DNA from: Lawsonibacter sp900766145
Lineage (GTDB): Bacteria; Bacillota; Clostridia; Oscillospirales; Oscillospiraceae
DNA: 64,000 nt
Direction: 5' to 3' (one strand)
NCBI RefSeq assembly: GCF_030372275.1
Contig: NZ_JAUDDJ010000003.1
Shown: positions 1-7,996 of the stretch, piece by piece
Layout: every line of letters starts with the position of its first letter
Position numbering within the stretch: position 1 is the first letter of the stretch
Notes under the pieces: model-generated
What the model saw: the letters and a program-made list of their open reading frames with translations, nothing else
Database searches by the model: none
Told to the model about the DNA's origin: nothing
Program-made: the position numbers and the translations under genes

Positions 1-18
1 CCGCCGCTTGCGCGGCGG
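1..18. repeat. GC-rich hairpin before the relaxase gene
   Basis: A 7-bp perfect inverted repeat (CCGCCGC / GCGGCGG, 4-nt loop) lies directly upstream of the relaxase ribosome binding site. It could be the end of a terminator or part of a transfer-origin region, but the window starts here and no nick motif can be judged. Confidence 0.35.
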
Positions 19-38
19 AAAAGGAAGGAGGGATTGAT

Positions 39-1223
39 TTGAAAAGGACGATCAGCGCCATGGTGGGCCAAGGATCAGTGAACCATAACAGCAGAAAATT
101 CCACGCCAAGAACACCGACCCGGAACGCTCTCATTTGAATGTCACCTACTGCCAGGAGAATATCAAGACGGTGTACCGTGAACTCTTTGACGAGGCTCTG
201 GAACGCTACAACGCCAAACAGACCAGGGCCGACAGAAGAATTGAGGATTACTATGAGAAGATCCGCTCCGGCAAGCAGGAAAAGCCGTTCCATGAAATCA
301 TCCTGCAAGTGGGCAATCGAGATGATATGAGCGCCGACAGCGAGGAGGGACAGCTTGCGGCAGCGGTTTTGGACGAGTACATGAAGGGCTTTCAAGAGCG
401 CAACCCCCAACTCCGGGTGTTCTCTGCCCACCTCCACATGGACGAGGCTACGCCCCATCTGCACATTGACTTTGTACCATTCACCACCGGGAGCAAGCGA
501 GGGCTGGACACGAGGGTATCTTTGAAACAGGCGTTAGCGGCCCAGGGTTTCCAGGGCGGCACCAGAGGGGACACAGAGTGGAGCCAGTGGGTGCGCTCGG
601 AAAAGGAGCAGCTTTCCCTGGTTATGGAGCGCCACGGGATTGAATGGGAGGACAAGGGCACCCATGACAAGCACCTGTCTGTGCTGGACTACAAGAAAGA
701 ACAGCGGGCAAAGGAGATTGCCGTTCTGGAGACAGTCAAGGCGGAGAAAGAAAGCCAGGTGGAGAGCCAGGAACGGCGGCTCAAAGAACTGGCCCCGGCG
801 GTGAAGAACATGGAGCGGTTGGCTGCGGACTTCTCCACCGACCCGGAGGAGATTTTACCGGAGCCGGGAACGCTGGAAACAGGCCGGGCCTACCGGGAGA
901 AAAAGGCCAAGCCCCTGCTGGCTCAAATCGTCAAGGTGCTGCGCTCCCTGTATCTGGCCTATGTGGAGTTGCGAGGGAAATTTGAGCGTCTGCAAGGGGA
1001 CTATGGCCGGGTGAGGGAGAGCAATGCCCGCCTGTCTGACCGATTGCAGGAGGTCAAGTTGGAAAACAAAGCCCTGCGGCAAGTCTCCGCCGATTATGAG
1101 CGGGTCAAGCGGGCCTTTGGCCCGGAACAAGTGGAGGTGGCGGTACAAGCGGACAAACAGCGGGAACAGGCGGAGAAAGGCCGAAAGCGGCCCCGGCGCT
1201 CTGTTGATCGGGGGGAGCGGTAA
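39..1223 (+). CDS. MobV-family relaxase (plasmid recombination/mobilisation protein)
   Basis: Relaxase of the MobV/Pre family that nicks a transfer origin so a plasmid or integrated element can be mobilised. The three-histidine metal motif typical of the family is visible at residues 131-142 (H-L-H-M-D-E-A-T-P-H-L-H). The N-terminal half is the catalytic domain. Residues about 225-370 are rich in charged heptads and look like coiled coil, as in full-length MobV proteins, and 394 aa is a normal length. The start is TTG, placed 7 nt after AAGGAAGGAGG at 21-31. It lies 300 nt upstream of an antibiotic-protection ABC-F gene, suggesting a mobilisable resistance element or its remnant. The element's other end and any replication gene are not in view. 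Confidence 0.88.
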   Translation: MKRTISAMVGQGSVNHNSRKFHAKNTDPERSHLNVTYCQENIKTVYRELFDEALERYNAKQTRADRRIEDYYEKIRSGKQEKPFHEIILQVGNRDDMSADSEEGQLAAAVLDEYMKGFQERNPQLRVFSAHLHMDEATPHLHIDFVPFTTGSKRGLDTRVSLKQALAAQGFQGGTRGDTEWSQWVRSEKEQLSLVMERHGIEWEDKGTHDKHLSVLDYKKEQRAKEIAVLETVKAEKESQVESQERRLKELAPAVKNMERLAADFSTDPEEILPEPGTLETGRAYREKKAKPLLAQIVKVLRSLYLAYVELRGKFERLQGDYGRVRESNARLSDRLQEVKLENKALRQVSADYERVKRAFGPEQVEVAVQADKQREQAEKGRKRPRRSVDRGER

Positions 1224-1304
1224 AAGTAAAGGATTTGTTTTTATACTTGATTATTCCATGCGTTTATGATACGCTAATATAAACATTAGAAGTGAGGTGG
1301 AAAG

Positions 1305-1328
1305 ATGATTAACTTTTCTTGCAAATAA
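1305..1328 (+). CDS. 7-aa leader peptide of the ABC-F attenuator
   Basis: Short ORF (MINFSCK, then TAA) with a GAGGTGG ribosome binding site at 1294-1300. Its coding sequence contains one arm of a set of mutually exclusive hairpins: 1310-1324 can pair with 1375-1389. A ribosome stalled here by an antibiotic would free 1375-1389 to act as antiterminator. Leader-peptide control of this kind is known for Lsa/Vga/VmlR-type ABC-F genes; here it is inferred from sequence. Confidence 0.6.
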   Translation: MINFSCK

Positions 1329-1374
1329 ATTGGAATATACAGTGATACTGTGTTTTACAGTACCATTGTACCCA

Positions 1375-1492
1375 TTGCAAGAAAGTTAAAAGTCTATTCA
1401 CTCGATATATCGTAGGCGTATCACTCTTGATAGGGGTGGTACTATTATGCTGTGACGAGCTGCAAGAATTGACTTTCTTGCAGCTCTTATTT
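1375..1492 (+). promoter_or_regulatory. Attenuator: antiterminator arm plus intrinsic terminator
   Basis: Terminator: 12-bp perfect stem 1457-1468 / 1475-1486 with a 6-nt loop, followed by TTATTTTAT. Antiterminator: 1375-1385 is complementary over 11 nt to 1472-1482, the 3' arm of the terminator. The same segment (1375-1389) is also complementary, with one bulge, to the leader-peptide region 1310-1324. This three-way competition is the layout of a translation-dependent attenuator. Confidence 0.7.
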
Positions 1493-1529
1493 TATGTTCT
1501 TTATCCCCGGAATAAAGGAGAAATACGAT

Positions 1530-3032
1530 ATGTCGATGATCCGAGTCGAGAACCTTACCTTTGCCTATCCATCCAGCTATGATAACATTTTTGAAAATGT
1601 CAATTTTCAAATTGATACAGATTGGAAACTTGGGTTTGTTGGAAGAAACGGTAGAGGGAAAACAACTTTTCTAAATCTCTTGCTTGGAAAGTACGAATAC
1701 CACGGGAAAATACAAGCCTCTGTGCAATTTGATTACTTTCCATATCCTGTGAACGACAAAAACAGATTAACTACGGATATTCTCTCGGAAGTCTGCCCGC
1801 TGGCGGAAGAGTGGGAGCTGTTGAGAGAACTATCCTATCTGGAAGTCCGTGATGATGTACTTTGGAGGCCATTTTTTACGCTTTCCAATGGAGAGCAGAC
1901 CAAGGTGCTGCTTGCCGCTCTATTTCTGAATGATGGATACTTTTTACTGATTGATGAACCGACAAACCATTTGGATATGAAAGCCAGAGAAACCGTTTCA
2001 GCATACCTGAAACGGAAAAAGGGATTTATCTTAGTCTCTCATGATCGCTGTTTTTTAGATGGCTGTGTTGACCATATCCTGTCGATCAATCGGTCAAACA
2101 TCGAAGTGCAAAGCGGAAATTTTTCTACTTGGTTCACCAACTTCCAGCGTCAACAAGAATTTGAACTCACTCAAAATGTGAAGCTGAAAAAAAGCATTGA
2201 CAATATGCAAAAGGCCGCTAAAAGAACTTCTGTCTGGTCAGACCGAATTGAAGCGTCAAAATATGGGAACGGCCCGGTTGACCGAGGGTATATTGGTCAC
2301 AAATCTGCCAAAATGATGAAACGCTCAAAGGCTATCGAAGTGCGGCAGCAACGGGCAATCGAGGAAAAGTCCGGCCTTCTCAAAAATTTGGAAACCGTAG
2401 AAGATTTGAAAATAGCTCCGCTTCTCTATTTTTCAGATACCTTAGTGACTTTCTCTGATGTTGTACCGATTTTTGACGGTAAAAATGTCTGCCAGCCAAT
2501 CTCGTTTACAGTAAAACAGGGAGAACGCATTGCCCTTGATGGAAAAAATGGTTCTGGGAAAACGAGCCTTCTAAAGCTACTGGTCGGGCAACAAATAGAA
2601 CATCGTGGGACAGTTGCAATAGGTTCTGGCATGATATTGTCCTATGTACCTCAAGATACTTCTATGCTGAACGGTTCGTTATCAGAGTTCGCGGAAGCCA
2701 ATCGTGTTGATGAAAGTTTGTTTAAGGCAATCTTACGGAAAATGGATTTTTCACGAATACAGTTTGAAAAGAAAATGGAAGATTTTTCAGCGGGACAAAA
2801 GAAAAAAGTGTTGATAGCAAAAAGCCTTTGTGAACAAGCACATCTGTATGTGTGGGATGAACCTCTTAACTATATTGACATCTATTCTCGAATGCAAATT
2901 GAAAATCTGATTAGGGAATTTTCTCCTACAATGATCTTCGTAGAACATGATCTTGCTTTCAGAAATACGATTGCTACAAAAACAGTATATATTGAAAGCA
3001 CTCCCGGTCAAAGCTGCCAATGGTCGAGATGA
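1530..3032 (+). CDS. Lsa-type ABC-F ribosomal protection protein
   Basis: ABC-F ATPase of 500 aa with no membrane segments. Proteins of the Lsa group bind the ribosomal E site and dislodge lincosamides, streptogramin A and pleuromutilins. Two nucleotide-binding domains are visible: Walker A GRNGRGKT at about residue 38, signature LSNGEQ at 118, Walker B with IDEPTNHLD near 142-150; then a second Walker A GKNGSGKT at 338 and signature FSAGQ at 419. The long inter-domain linker, rich in Lys/Arg and Gln, spans about 205-300. The start is ATG at 1530 after AAAGGAG (1514-1520); an in-frame upstream ATG at 1494 sits in the attenuator. The last 11 residues (after VYIE) do not look like family sequence and may reflect a junction. 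Base composition is clearly more AT-rich than the host genes further along, consistent with transfer. Confidence 0.85.
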   Translation: MSMIRVENLTFAYPSSYDNIFENVNFQIDTDWKLGFVGRNGRGKTTFLNLLLGKYEYHGKIQASVQFDYFPYPVNDKNRLTTDILSEVCPLAEEWELLRELSYLEVRDDVLWRPFFTLSNGEQTKVLLAALFLNDGYFLLIDEPTNHLDMKARETVSAYLKRKKGFILVSHDRCFLDGCVDHILSINRSNIEVQSGNFSTWFTNFQRQQEFELTQNVKLKKSIDNMQKAAKRTSVWSDRIEASKYGNGPVDRGYIGHKSAKMMKRSKAIEVRQQRAIEEKSGLLKNLETVEDLKIAPLLYFSDTLVTFSDVVPIFDGKNVCQPISFTVKQGERIALDGKNGSGKTSLLKLLVGQQIEHRGTVAIGSGMILSYVPQDTSMLNGSLSEFAEANRVDESLFKAILRKMDFSRIQFEKKMEDFSAGQKKKVLIAKSLCEQAHLYVWDEPLNYIDIYSRMQIENLIREFSPTMIFVEHDLAFRNTIATKTVYIESTPGQSCQWSR

Positions 3033-3090
3033 ACGGCGCATTTCATGCGCCGCCATTGACAGCCTTGCCCGGTCTTGCTCTGCGGTTATC

Positions 3091-3135
3091 AAGGCAGGCA
3101 AGCCCCAGGGGTGCTTGCCTGCCTCCTTTGATTTT
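3091..3135 (+). terminator. Hairpin terminator after the ABC-F gene
   Basis: Stem AAGGCAGGCAAGC (3091-3103) pairs with GCTTGCCTGCCT (3112-3123), followed by CCTTTGATTTT. A second small hairpin (CGGCGCAT/ATGCGCCG, 3034-3052) precedes it directly after the stop codon. Confidence 0.6.
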
Positions 3136-3152
3136 GAGTGGAGGTCAGTGGC

Positions 3153-3183
3153 CGAAATTGGCCTCAAATTGAGGCCAATTTCG
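3153..3183. repeat. 31-nt near-perfect palindrome
   Basis: 15-nt arms 3153-3167 and 3169-3183 around a single central base. There is no T-run on either side, so it is not an ordinary terminator. It could be a protein-binding or recombination site of the mobile element; its role is unknown. Confidence 0.6.
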
Positions 3184-3448
3184 ACAGGTACTTGCAAAGC
3201 CCGGAACTCTTGCAATCTCTGGTTTTCTGTGATACTATTTTGATACTAAGAAAACGAGGTGTCCCAAATAACAGGTGAAATGTTAACATATTTGCGAAAG
3301 TTTTTCCTGCGAAATCACCTCAAATACACCCTACTATATCTGAATTTGCCGAGTGGGAGTAAGCTTGAGATCCGGAAAAGCCTGATATGACTGAGTCTTG
3401 AGGGATTAAACCCCTCTTTAGCAACAATTTGACAGCATTTTTTCATTG
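3184..3448. other. Intergenic stretch without a recognisable gene
   Basis: No ORF with a plausible ribosome binding site or recognisable product. A short direct repeat (TGATACTATTT then TGATACTA, 3228-3246) is present near the left side. Short repeats like this occur beside integrase attachment sites, but no core site could be identified. Confidence 0.4.
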
Positions 3449-3498
3449 TTTATAAAAAGAGAGCTAACTGACTTTGCTTGGTCAGTTAGCTCTTTTTA
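3449..3498. repeat. Twin terminator hairpin, copy 1
   Basis: 12-bp stem 3461-3472 / 3481-3492 with 8-nt loop TTTGCTTG, preceded by AAAAAGA and followed by CTTTTTA, so it can terminate in both directions. The whole 50 nt recurs at 13044-13093 with one difference, a stem C replaced by T that still forms a G-U pair. The two copies bracket the regulator and catabolic operon. Confidence 0.85.
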
Positions 3499-3693
3499 CT
3501 TTATTAAGAAAAACCGCTTTGTGTTTATAGCAAAGCATATTATGGATAGTAAGCAGCAGAACTCCCACGAAGGGTAAAGCGGAGAAAAGACTTTTACCTG
3601 CAATAAAACCCCCGGCCCAGCCCGGAAGGCCCAGGCAGACAAGCTGCGGACTCGTCTGGGACTGTCTGTGGTACGGAGCGTCAACGCCTCCGA

Positions 3694-3967
3694 ATGCCAG
3701 CCTTTGTTCCCATCGAAGATATCAAACAGTACATGCTGGAGATTAACGGCCTAGATCATCACAATAGCATTCGGGGCCATGTAGACCTAGCATTCTTTAG
3801 CTTGGGCGGCCCCCCGAACAGTTGAAAAAATTGGCAGACGTATCTGTATTGCTTTGGGATCGGATAAAGTCAACGCCATCTGTACCGCTGCAAAAATGGA
3901 CCTGATCGCTGAGCTGATTACCGACCACTATACTGCAGAGGAAATTGCAGATCATTTAGAATTTTAA
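3694..3967 (+). pseudogene. Frameshifted C-terminal remnant of a SorC/DeoR-type sugar-responsive regulator
   Basis: Reading from 3694 gives MPAFVPIEDIKQY and about 30 more residues, then a stop at 3823-3825. Shifting frame shortly before this restores a 46-residue tail to TAA at 3965 (IALGSDKVNAICTAAK, then AELITDHYTAEEIADHL). That tail matches the closing segment of SorC-family effector domains (a GG/GS-x-K-x-x-A-I helix followed by LITD-x-x-T-A). No DNA-binding domain remains upstream. I read it as a decayed regulator left beside the island. The family call rests on the short C-terminal motif only. Confidence 0.5.
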
Positions 3968-3970
3968 GAA

Positions 3971-4003
3971 GAGGCCTCCGGCTTAGCCGGAGGCCTCCGT
4001 TTC
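3971..4003 (+). terminator. Strong terminator after the regulator remnant
   Basis: 13-bp GC-rich stem 3971-3983 / 3985-3997 followed by CGTTTCTTTG. It marks the end of the transcription unit that once held the decayed gene. Confidence 0.7.
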
Positions 4004-4011
4004 TTTGCAGC

Positions 4012-4020
4012 TGGTATAAT
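4012..4020 (+). promoter_or_regulatory. Extended -10 promoter for the GntR-type regulator
   Basis: TG-G-TATAAT (4012-4020) is a consensus extended -10 element. No good -35 is present because the preceding terminator fills that space. The regulator start lies about 120 nt downstream. Confidence 0.5.
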
Positions 4021-4142
4021 ATGATGAAATAAGGGCAAACTAGATTTTTTGCGGTAAGTAAGGCTTGGCTCAAAACTTGACATTTCTTGGGTGGCACACT
4101 ACAATGAGGACAGATTGTGTGCTGAAGGAGTTCAGTGAAAAT

Positions 4143-4841
4143 ATGAATTTTTCATCTCGAATTAGTCGCCCCTTGCTGTATCAGGAAGTGGTCAATGCCC
4201 TATATCAAATCATTGATGAGCAGAAGCTGCAGCCGGGAGCTCAATTTCCTTCTGAGCGGGAGTTGATTGAGCAGCTTGGAGTCAGCCGCAACGTATTGCG
4301 CGAAGCATTCCACGTGCTGGAGCAGCGGGGAATTATCGTTTCGCACCAAGGGAAAGGACGATTTTTACGTTCGCTCCCCAGTAACGGCCCTCAACAGGAC
4401 AAGTACGCCCAAATGTCAAAAAATCTAGAGCGTTATTCCTTACGGGAGGCATATGAGGTCCGTCAAGTGCTGGAAGAGAAGGCCATGGAACTGATCGTAA
4501 GGAATGCCTCAGACGAAGATTTGCAGGAGCTTGAGGCAGCCTATGGTCGTATGGTTCAGAAATTTCAGGAGACAGGAACTACGGTGGGTGAATTTGATCT
4601 GCACCGTCTGTATGCCAAAAAAACTGGCAGCATGTTTATGGAGCAGACGCTGGACATTGTCCTGTGTACCATTTTGGAGATGATGCAGACCACCTCCCAT
4701 GACGTACTGGACATGCATAATGTGGAGCTGGAAGCCAAAGAGCACCGTCAAATCGTAGATGCGTTGAAGCAGCGGGATGCAGAAAAGGCAAAACGGTTTA
4801 TGTTTGATCACATTCAAGGCACCATTGATTATTTGAAATAG
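4143..4841 (+). CDS. GntR-family transcriptional regulator, FadR/FCD subgroup
   Basis: Predicted DNA-binding regulator of the downstream catabolic operon. Residues about 10-75 form the GntR winged helix (PGAQFPSERELIEQLGVSR, then VLEQRGII and GKGRF). Residues about 95-230 form an all-helical FCD effector domain with the metal-ligand pattern FDLH, EHRQI, FDHI. The 232-aa length fits. I chose ATG 4143 (AAGGAG at 4125-4130). An in-frame ATG at 4104 and TTG at 4065 would add residues lacking family similarity and have no ribosome binding site. Position directly upstream of the amidohydrolase operon, with tandem repeats in that operon's leader, suggests local control, probably repression relieved by a small acid substrate. 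Confidence 0.82.
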   Translation: MNFSSRISRPLLYQEVVNALYQIIDEQKLQPGAQFPSERELIEQLGVSRNVLREAFHVLEQRGIIVSHQGKGRFLRSLPSNGPQQDKYAQMSKNLERYSLREAYEVRQVLEEKAMELIVRNASDEDLQELEAAYGRMVQKFQETGTTVGEFDLHRLYAKKTGSMFMEQTLDIVLCTILEMMQTTSHDVLDMHNVELEAKEHRQIVDALKQRDAEKAKRFMFDHIQGTIDYLK

Positions 4842-4850
4842 AGCAGAACA

Positions 4851-4888
4851 AAAACGACAAAAGTCACAGTTGACTTTTGTCGTTTTTT
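4851..4888 (+). terminator. Terminator of the GntR gene
   Basis: 16-bp stem 4851-4866 / 4871-4886 with a 4-nt loop and a T-run on the plus strand. Its 3' arm contains the -35 box of the next promoter (4870-4875), so the two signals are superimposed. Confidence 0.8.
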
Positions 4889-4897
4889 GTGTATACT
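4870..4897 (+). promoter_or_regulatory. Promoter of the catabolic operon
   Basis: TTGACT (4870-4875), 16-nt spacer, TATACT (4892-4897). It lies 80 nt upstream of the amidohydrolase start. Confidence 0.75.
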
Positions 4898-4941
4898 ATA
4901 AAAATAGGATGTAAACATCTTCTTTTTTTAAGAACTAGTGG

Positions 4942-4965
4942 GTGACCAAGTAACCCAGTGACCTG
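4942..4965 (+). promoter_or_regulatory. Three tandem 8-bp repeats, candidate operator
   Basis: GTGACC, GTAACC and GTGACC begin at 4942, 4950 and 4958, a strict 8-bp period (GTRACCNN x3), between the operon promoter and the GGAGGGA ribosome binding site. A likely binding site for the neighbouring regulator or a translation-level element; inference only. Confidence 0.45.
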
Positions 4966-4977
4966 GAGGGAGAGGCT

Positions 4978-6408
4978 ATGCTGGACGTTTTGTTTTACCA
5001 CGGCATTGTGATCACAATGGCAGGAGAGCGAGTGGGAGAGGGAATCATTGAAGACGGTGCGGTTGGAATCCAGGGAAATCGCATTGTAGCAGTTGGAAAA
5101 AGTGATGTAGTCTGTGCCCAATATCAGGCCCATCGTATGATCGATGTGGAAGGGAATGTTATCTTGCCTGGCTTTGTGGATGGTCACATGCATTCTGCAC
5201 TGGGCCTGTTCCGAGGGCTGGCGCAGGATACGGATGAATGGCTGCATACCTGCATCTGGCCTTTGAGGGAGGCCATGGGGCCCGAAGAGGCGGCAAAGGG
5301 CTCGATGCTGGTGCTGGCTGAGGCAGTGAAAAACGGCACGACAACCATCTGTGATTTTGATACCCATATGAATCACCTGGTCAAAAATCACGCAAAGATT
5401 GGAACCAGAGCGTGCGTGGCTCACACGATTGCGGCACTTCCCCAGGACGTGAGCGGATTACCCCAGGGAGAACTATATCCCTTGGACTCTGCCAAGGAAA
5501 ACAAATTGTTTGAGGAGAGCTTAGAGATCATCCGGGAATGGCAGGGTGCTTGTGACGGACGAATTACCTGTATGCTTGGGCCACAGGCTCCCGAGCGCGT
5601 CAGCAAAGAAATGCTGCTGAAGGTCAGAGATGCAGCCGAAAAATATGGGGTAAATGTCCATATGCATGTGGCGTGTGGGGACCGGGAGACCTACCAAATG
5701 CAGAAGCGGTATCACAAGAGAACCATTCCCTTTCTCAAGGAATTAGGGCTTCTGAATGAGCGTTTGATTGGAGTGCATCTGTCGGTGGCCACCCAGGAGG
5801 AGCTGAAGGAATACGCACTGTCTGGTGCGGGAATGGTACTGTGTTCAGGCAGTGAGGCAATCATTGATGGACATATCCCGCCGGCCCGGGAATTTGATTG
5901 TTATAGTCCCAAACTGGCCCTTGGCTCAGACCAGACGCCGGGGGGAAACAGCTCCAATATGTTTAATGAGATGAAGTTTACAGCAATTTTGAACAAATGC
6001 CGCTTCCAAGACCCGACCATATTCCCATGTTGGAAAGTGCTGCGGATGGCGACCATCGACGGGGCAAGAGCCATTGGATTGGGGGATCAGATCGGTTCCT
6101 TGGAAAGCGGAAAGTTGGCAGATCTCATTGTCATCGACATTAAACGATTGAATCTGAATCCGGTTCTGTTCCATCCGGTAAGAAACATTGTTCCAAACTT
6201 GGTGTATGCGTCCAATGGAAGTGAGGTAACCACGGTGATGATCAATGGGACCTTCGTGGTGGAAGACGGAAGATTGACCTCGTGCAGCGAGGATCAGATC
6301 AGAAAGGAGGCCAACGAAGCGGCAAAGCTTGTCGTGGAAAAAGCGGCAGAAAAATACCATGCACTCAACAGTAAAGTGGCGCAGATGATGGAACAACACC
6401 TGATATAA
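4978..6408 (+). CDS. TRZ/ATZ-family metal-dependent amidohydrolase
   Basis: Cytoplasmic amidohydrolase-superfamily enzyme (476 aa) of the TRZ/ATZ/SsnA/MtaD group, which deaminate or open ring compounds such as triazines, guanine derivatives and S-adenosylhomocysteine. Visible ligands: H70 and H72 in VDGHMHS, H230 in VHMHVAC, H267 in GVHLS and D318 in LGSDQTPGGN. The C-terminal GSLESGKLADLIVID strand is typical. Odd feature: family members usually have Glu two residues after the third-ligand His (HVAE); here it is Cys (HVACGD), so the substrate or chemistry may differ. First gene of an operon, 19 nt before the symporter gene. The substrate is not known. Confidence 0.8.
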   Translation: MLDVLFYHGIVITMAGERVGEGIIEDGAVGIQGNRIVAVGKSDVVCAQYQAHRMIDVEGNVILPGFVDGHMHSALGLFRGLAQDTDEWLHTCIWPLREAMGPEEAAKGSMLVLAEAVKNGTTTICDFDTHMNHLVKNHAKIGTRACVAHTIAALPQDVSGLPQGELYPLDSAKENKLFEESLEIIREWQGACDGRITCMLGPQAPERVSKEMLLKVRDAAEKYGVNVHMHVACGDRETYQMQKRYHKRTIPFLKELGLLNERLIGVHLSVATQEELKEYALSGAGMVLCSGSEAIIDGHIPPAREFDCYSPKLALGSDQTPGGNSSNMFNEMKFTAILNKCRFQDPTIFPCWKVLRMATIDGARAIGLGDQIGSLESGKLADLIVIDIKRLNLNPVLFHPVRNIVPNLVYASNGSEVTTVMINGTFVVEDGRLTSCSEDQIRKEANEAAKLVVEKAAEKYHALNSKVAQMMEQHLI

Positions 6409-6427
6409 CACGAAAGGAGATTCCGAC

Positions 6428-7981
6428 ATGACAGAAGTATTTAACTGGGTAGATCAGCTGTTTGCATTTGTCGTCCCGATCTCAAATTTCCTGTGGGACT
6501 TTCCAACAAACTACGCGTGGTATTCCAATATCCCCATTTTAGGACAGTTCTCCCTGGCGATTCTGTTGCTGCTGGGCATCGGCGTTTATTTTACGGCCCG
6601 CACCGGATTTGTTCAGGTGAAGTATTTTAAGCGTGGCATTCAATTATTGACAAGCAAACAAAAAAGCAAAGTGGGCGAAAGCCAGCTGACCGCTTTTCTG
6701 CTCAGCACAGCCTCCCGGGTCGGAGCCGGCAACATTGTTGGTGTGACCGGAGCAATCAGCATTGGAGGTCCGGGTGCTATTTTCTGGATGTGGGTATCTG
6801 CTTTTCTGGGAATGTCCACCTCCTTTGCCGAGGCGACCTTGGCTCAGCTGTTCAAAGAGCGCAAGGGCGACCAGTATGTAGGAGGCTTTACCTTCTACAT
6901 TCAGAAGCTGTGGGGGAATTTGGCATGGGTAGGCAGCGGCATGTGTATTCTGTACTTGATATATAACATGCTCAGTATTCCGGTGCATACGTTCCATGTC
7001 TTTACGGCAGCCAATTCGGTAATCGATGAAGTGACCGGGAAGAGTTCCAACCAGACAGAGCCTATTTACTATGTTGTAGCGCTGCTCATTATTTTCAGCA
7101 TTGCCTTTATTTCGTTCGGCGGCGTACATAAGGTGACCAAGGTTACGGATAAAATCGTTCCCATTATGGCCATCGGCTACACAGTGGTGGTTTTGGCGCT
7201 GGTAGTGATCAACATTGCTGCGGTTCCTGCGTTTTTTGCCTCGGTATTCAAGGGTGCTTTCCAGCCGGAGGCCATTTTCGGCGGCGCGTTTGGCGTTGCT
7301 CTGGCCCAGGGCCTGAAGCGAGGCCTGCTTTCCAACGAAGCCGGTATGGGTACAGCTACCCAAGCGGCCTCCATTGCACACTCCAACCATCCATGTGAGC
7401 AGGGCTTTGTCCAGTCCATCGGCGTATTTCTGGATACGATCATCATCTGCTCTCTGGCTGGTTTTGTTGTGGGTGCGGGGCATCTGTGGAGTACAAGCGA
7501 GGCGGCCTGGGAGACGCTTCAGAATGACAAGTTGGGGCTGTTTTTGGCCTCTGCACGGGAGCTGGTCCCCGGGACAGCGGCGGATTCCATTGTGGTGCTG
7601 TTTCTGTCTATTGCATTTGGGCTGTTTGCATTTACTACGCTGCTGGGCGATGTGGTCTATGCGGAGATTGCGGCCAATAAGATTTCCCGCAAAAAATCCT
7701 TTATTTCCGGAATCCGGATTCTGGGTGCGCTGTTCTTTGTGCCCCTTGGAACCTTGACGGTACTGGCAGGACTGCAGCTGGATAACCTGTGGTCTGTGTC
7801 CGATTTCATCAATGTTGTGCTGGTCTTCATCAATGTGCCCACTCTTATTGTGGGAAGCAAGATTGTTATGAAGGCATTTAAAAATTATTGCAGCGCGCCC
7901 GGAAAGCTCTTCAATTCGGAAGAGATCGGAATTGCCAGCGATGTTTGGACGGGCCGCTCCGATGAAAATGACCAAGTCTAG
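6428..7981 (+). CDS. Sodium:alanine/glycine symporter family (AGCS) transporter
   Basis: Integral membrane transporter (517 aa, about 10-11 hydrophobic segments) that takes up a small amino acid or related compound with sodium. The family signature is visible: SRVGAGNIVGVTGA followed by GGPGAIFWMWV and FAEATLAQ around residues 95-140, and LLSNEAGMGTA around residue 300. Ribosome binding site AAAGGAG at 6413-6419. It sits between the amidohydrolase and the peptidase in one operon, so its substrate is probably the compound, or amino acid derivative, that these enzymes process. AGCS proteins often carry alanine, glycine or glutamine; the true substrate cannot be read from sequence. Confidence 0.9.
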   Translation: MTEVFNWVDQLFAFVVPISNFLWDFPTNYAWYSNIPILGQFSLAILLLLGIGVYFTARTGFVQVKYFKRGIQLLTSKQKSKVGESQLTAFLLSTASRVGAGNIVGVTGAISIGGPGAIFWMWVSAFLGMSTSFAEATLAQLFKERKGDQYVGGFTFYIQKLWGNLAWVGSGMCILYLIYNMLSIPVHTFHVFTAANSVIDEVTGKSSNQTEPIYYVVALLIIFSIAFISFGGVHKVTKVTDKIVPIMAIGYTVVVLALVVINIAAVPAFFASVFKGAFQPEAIFGGAFGVALAQGLKRGLLSNEAGMGTATQAASIAHSNHPCEQGFVQSIGVFLDTIIICSLAGFVVGAGHLWSTSEAAWETLQNDKLGLFLASARELVPGTAADSIVVLFLSIAFGLFAFTTLLGDVVYAEIAANKISRKKSFISGIRILGALFFVPLGTLTVLAGLQLDNLWSVSDFINVVLVFINVPTLIVGSKIVMKAFKNYCSAPGKLFNSEEIGIASDVWTGRSDENDQV

Positions 7982-7996
7982 AAAGGACGTTGAACA

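Noticed and set aside
2947..3243. 98-codon frame after the ABC-F gene
   Set aside because: Overlaps the ABC-F end and runs through two hairpins and the palindrome, with no ribosome binding site.
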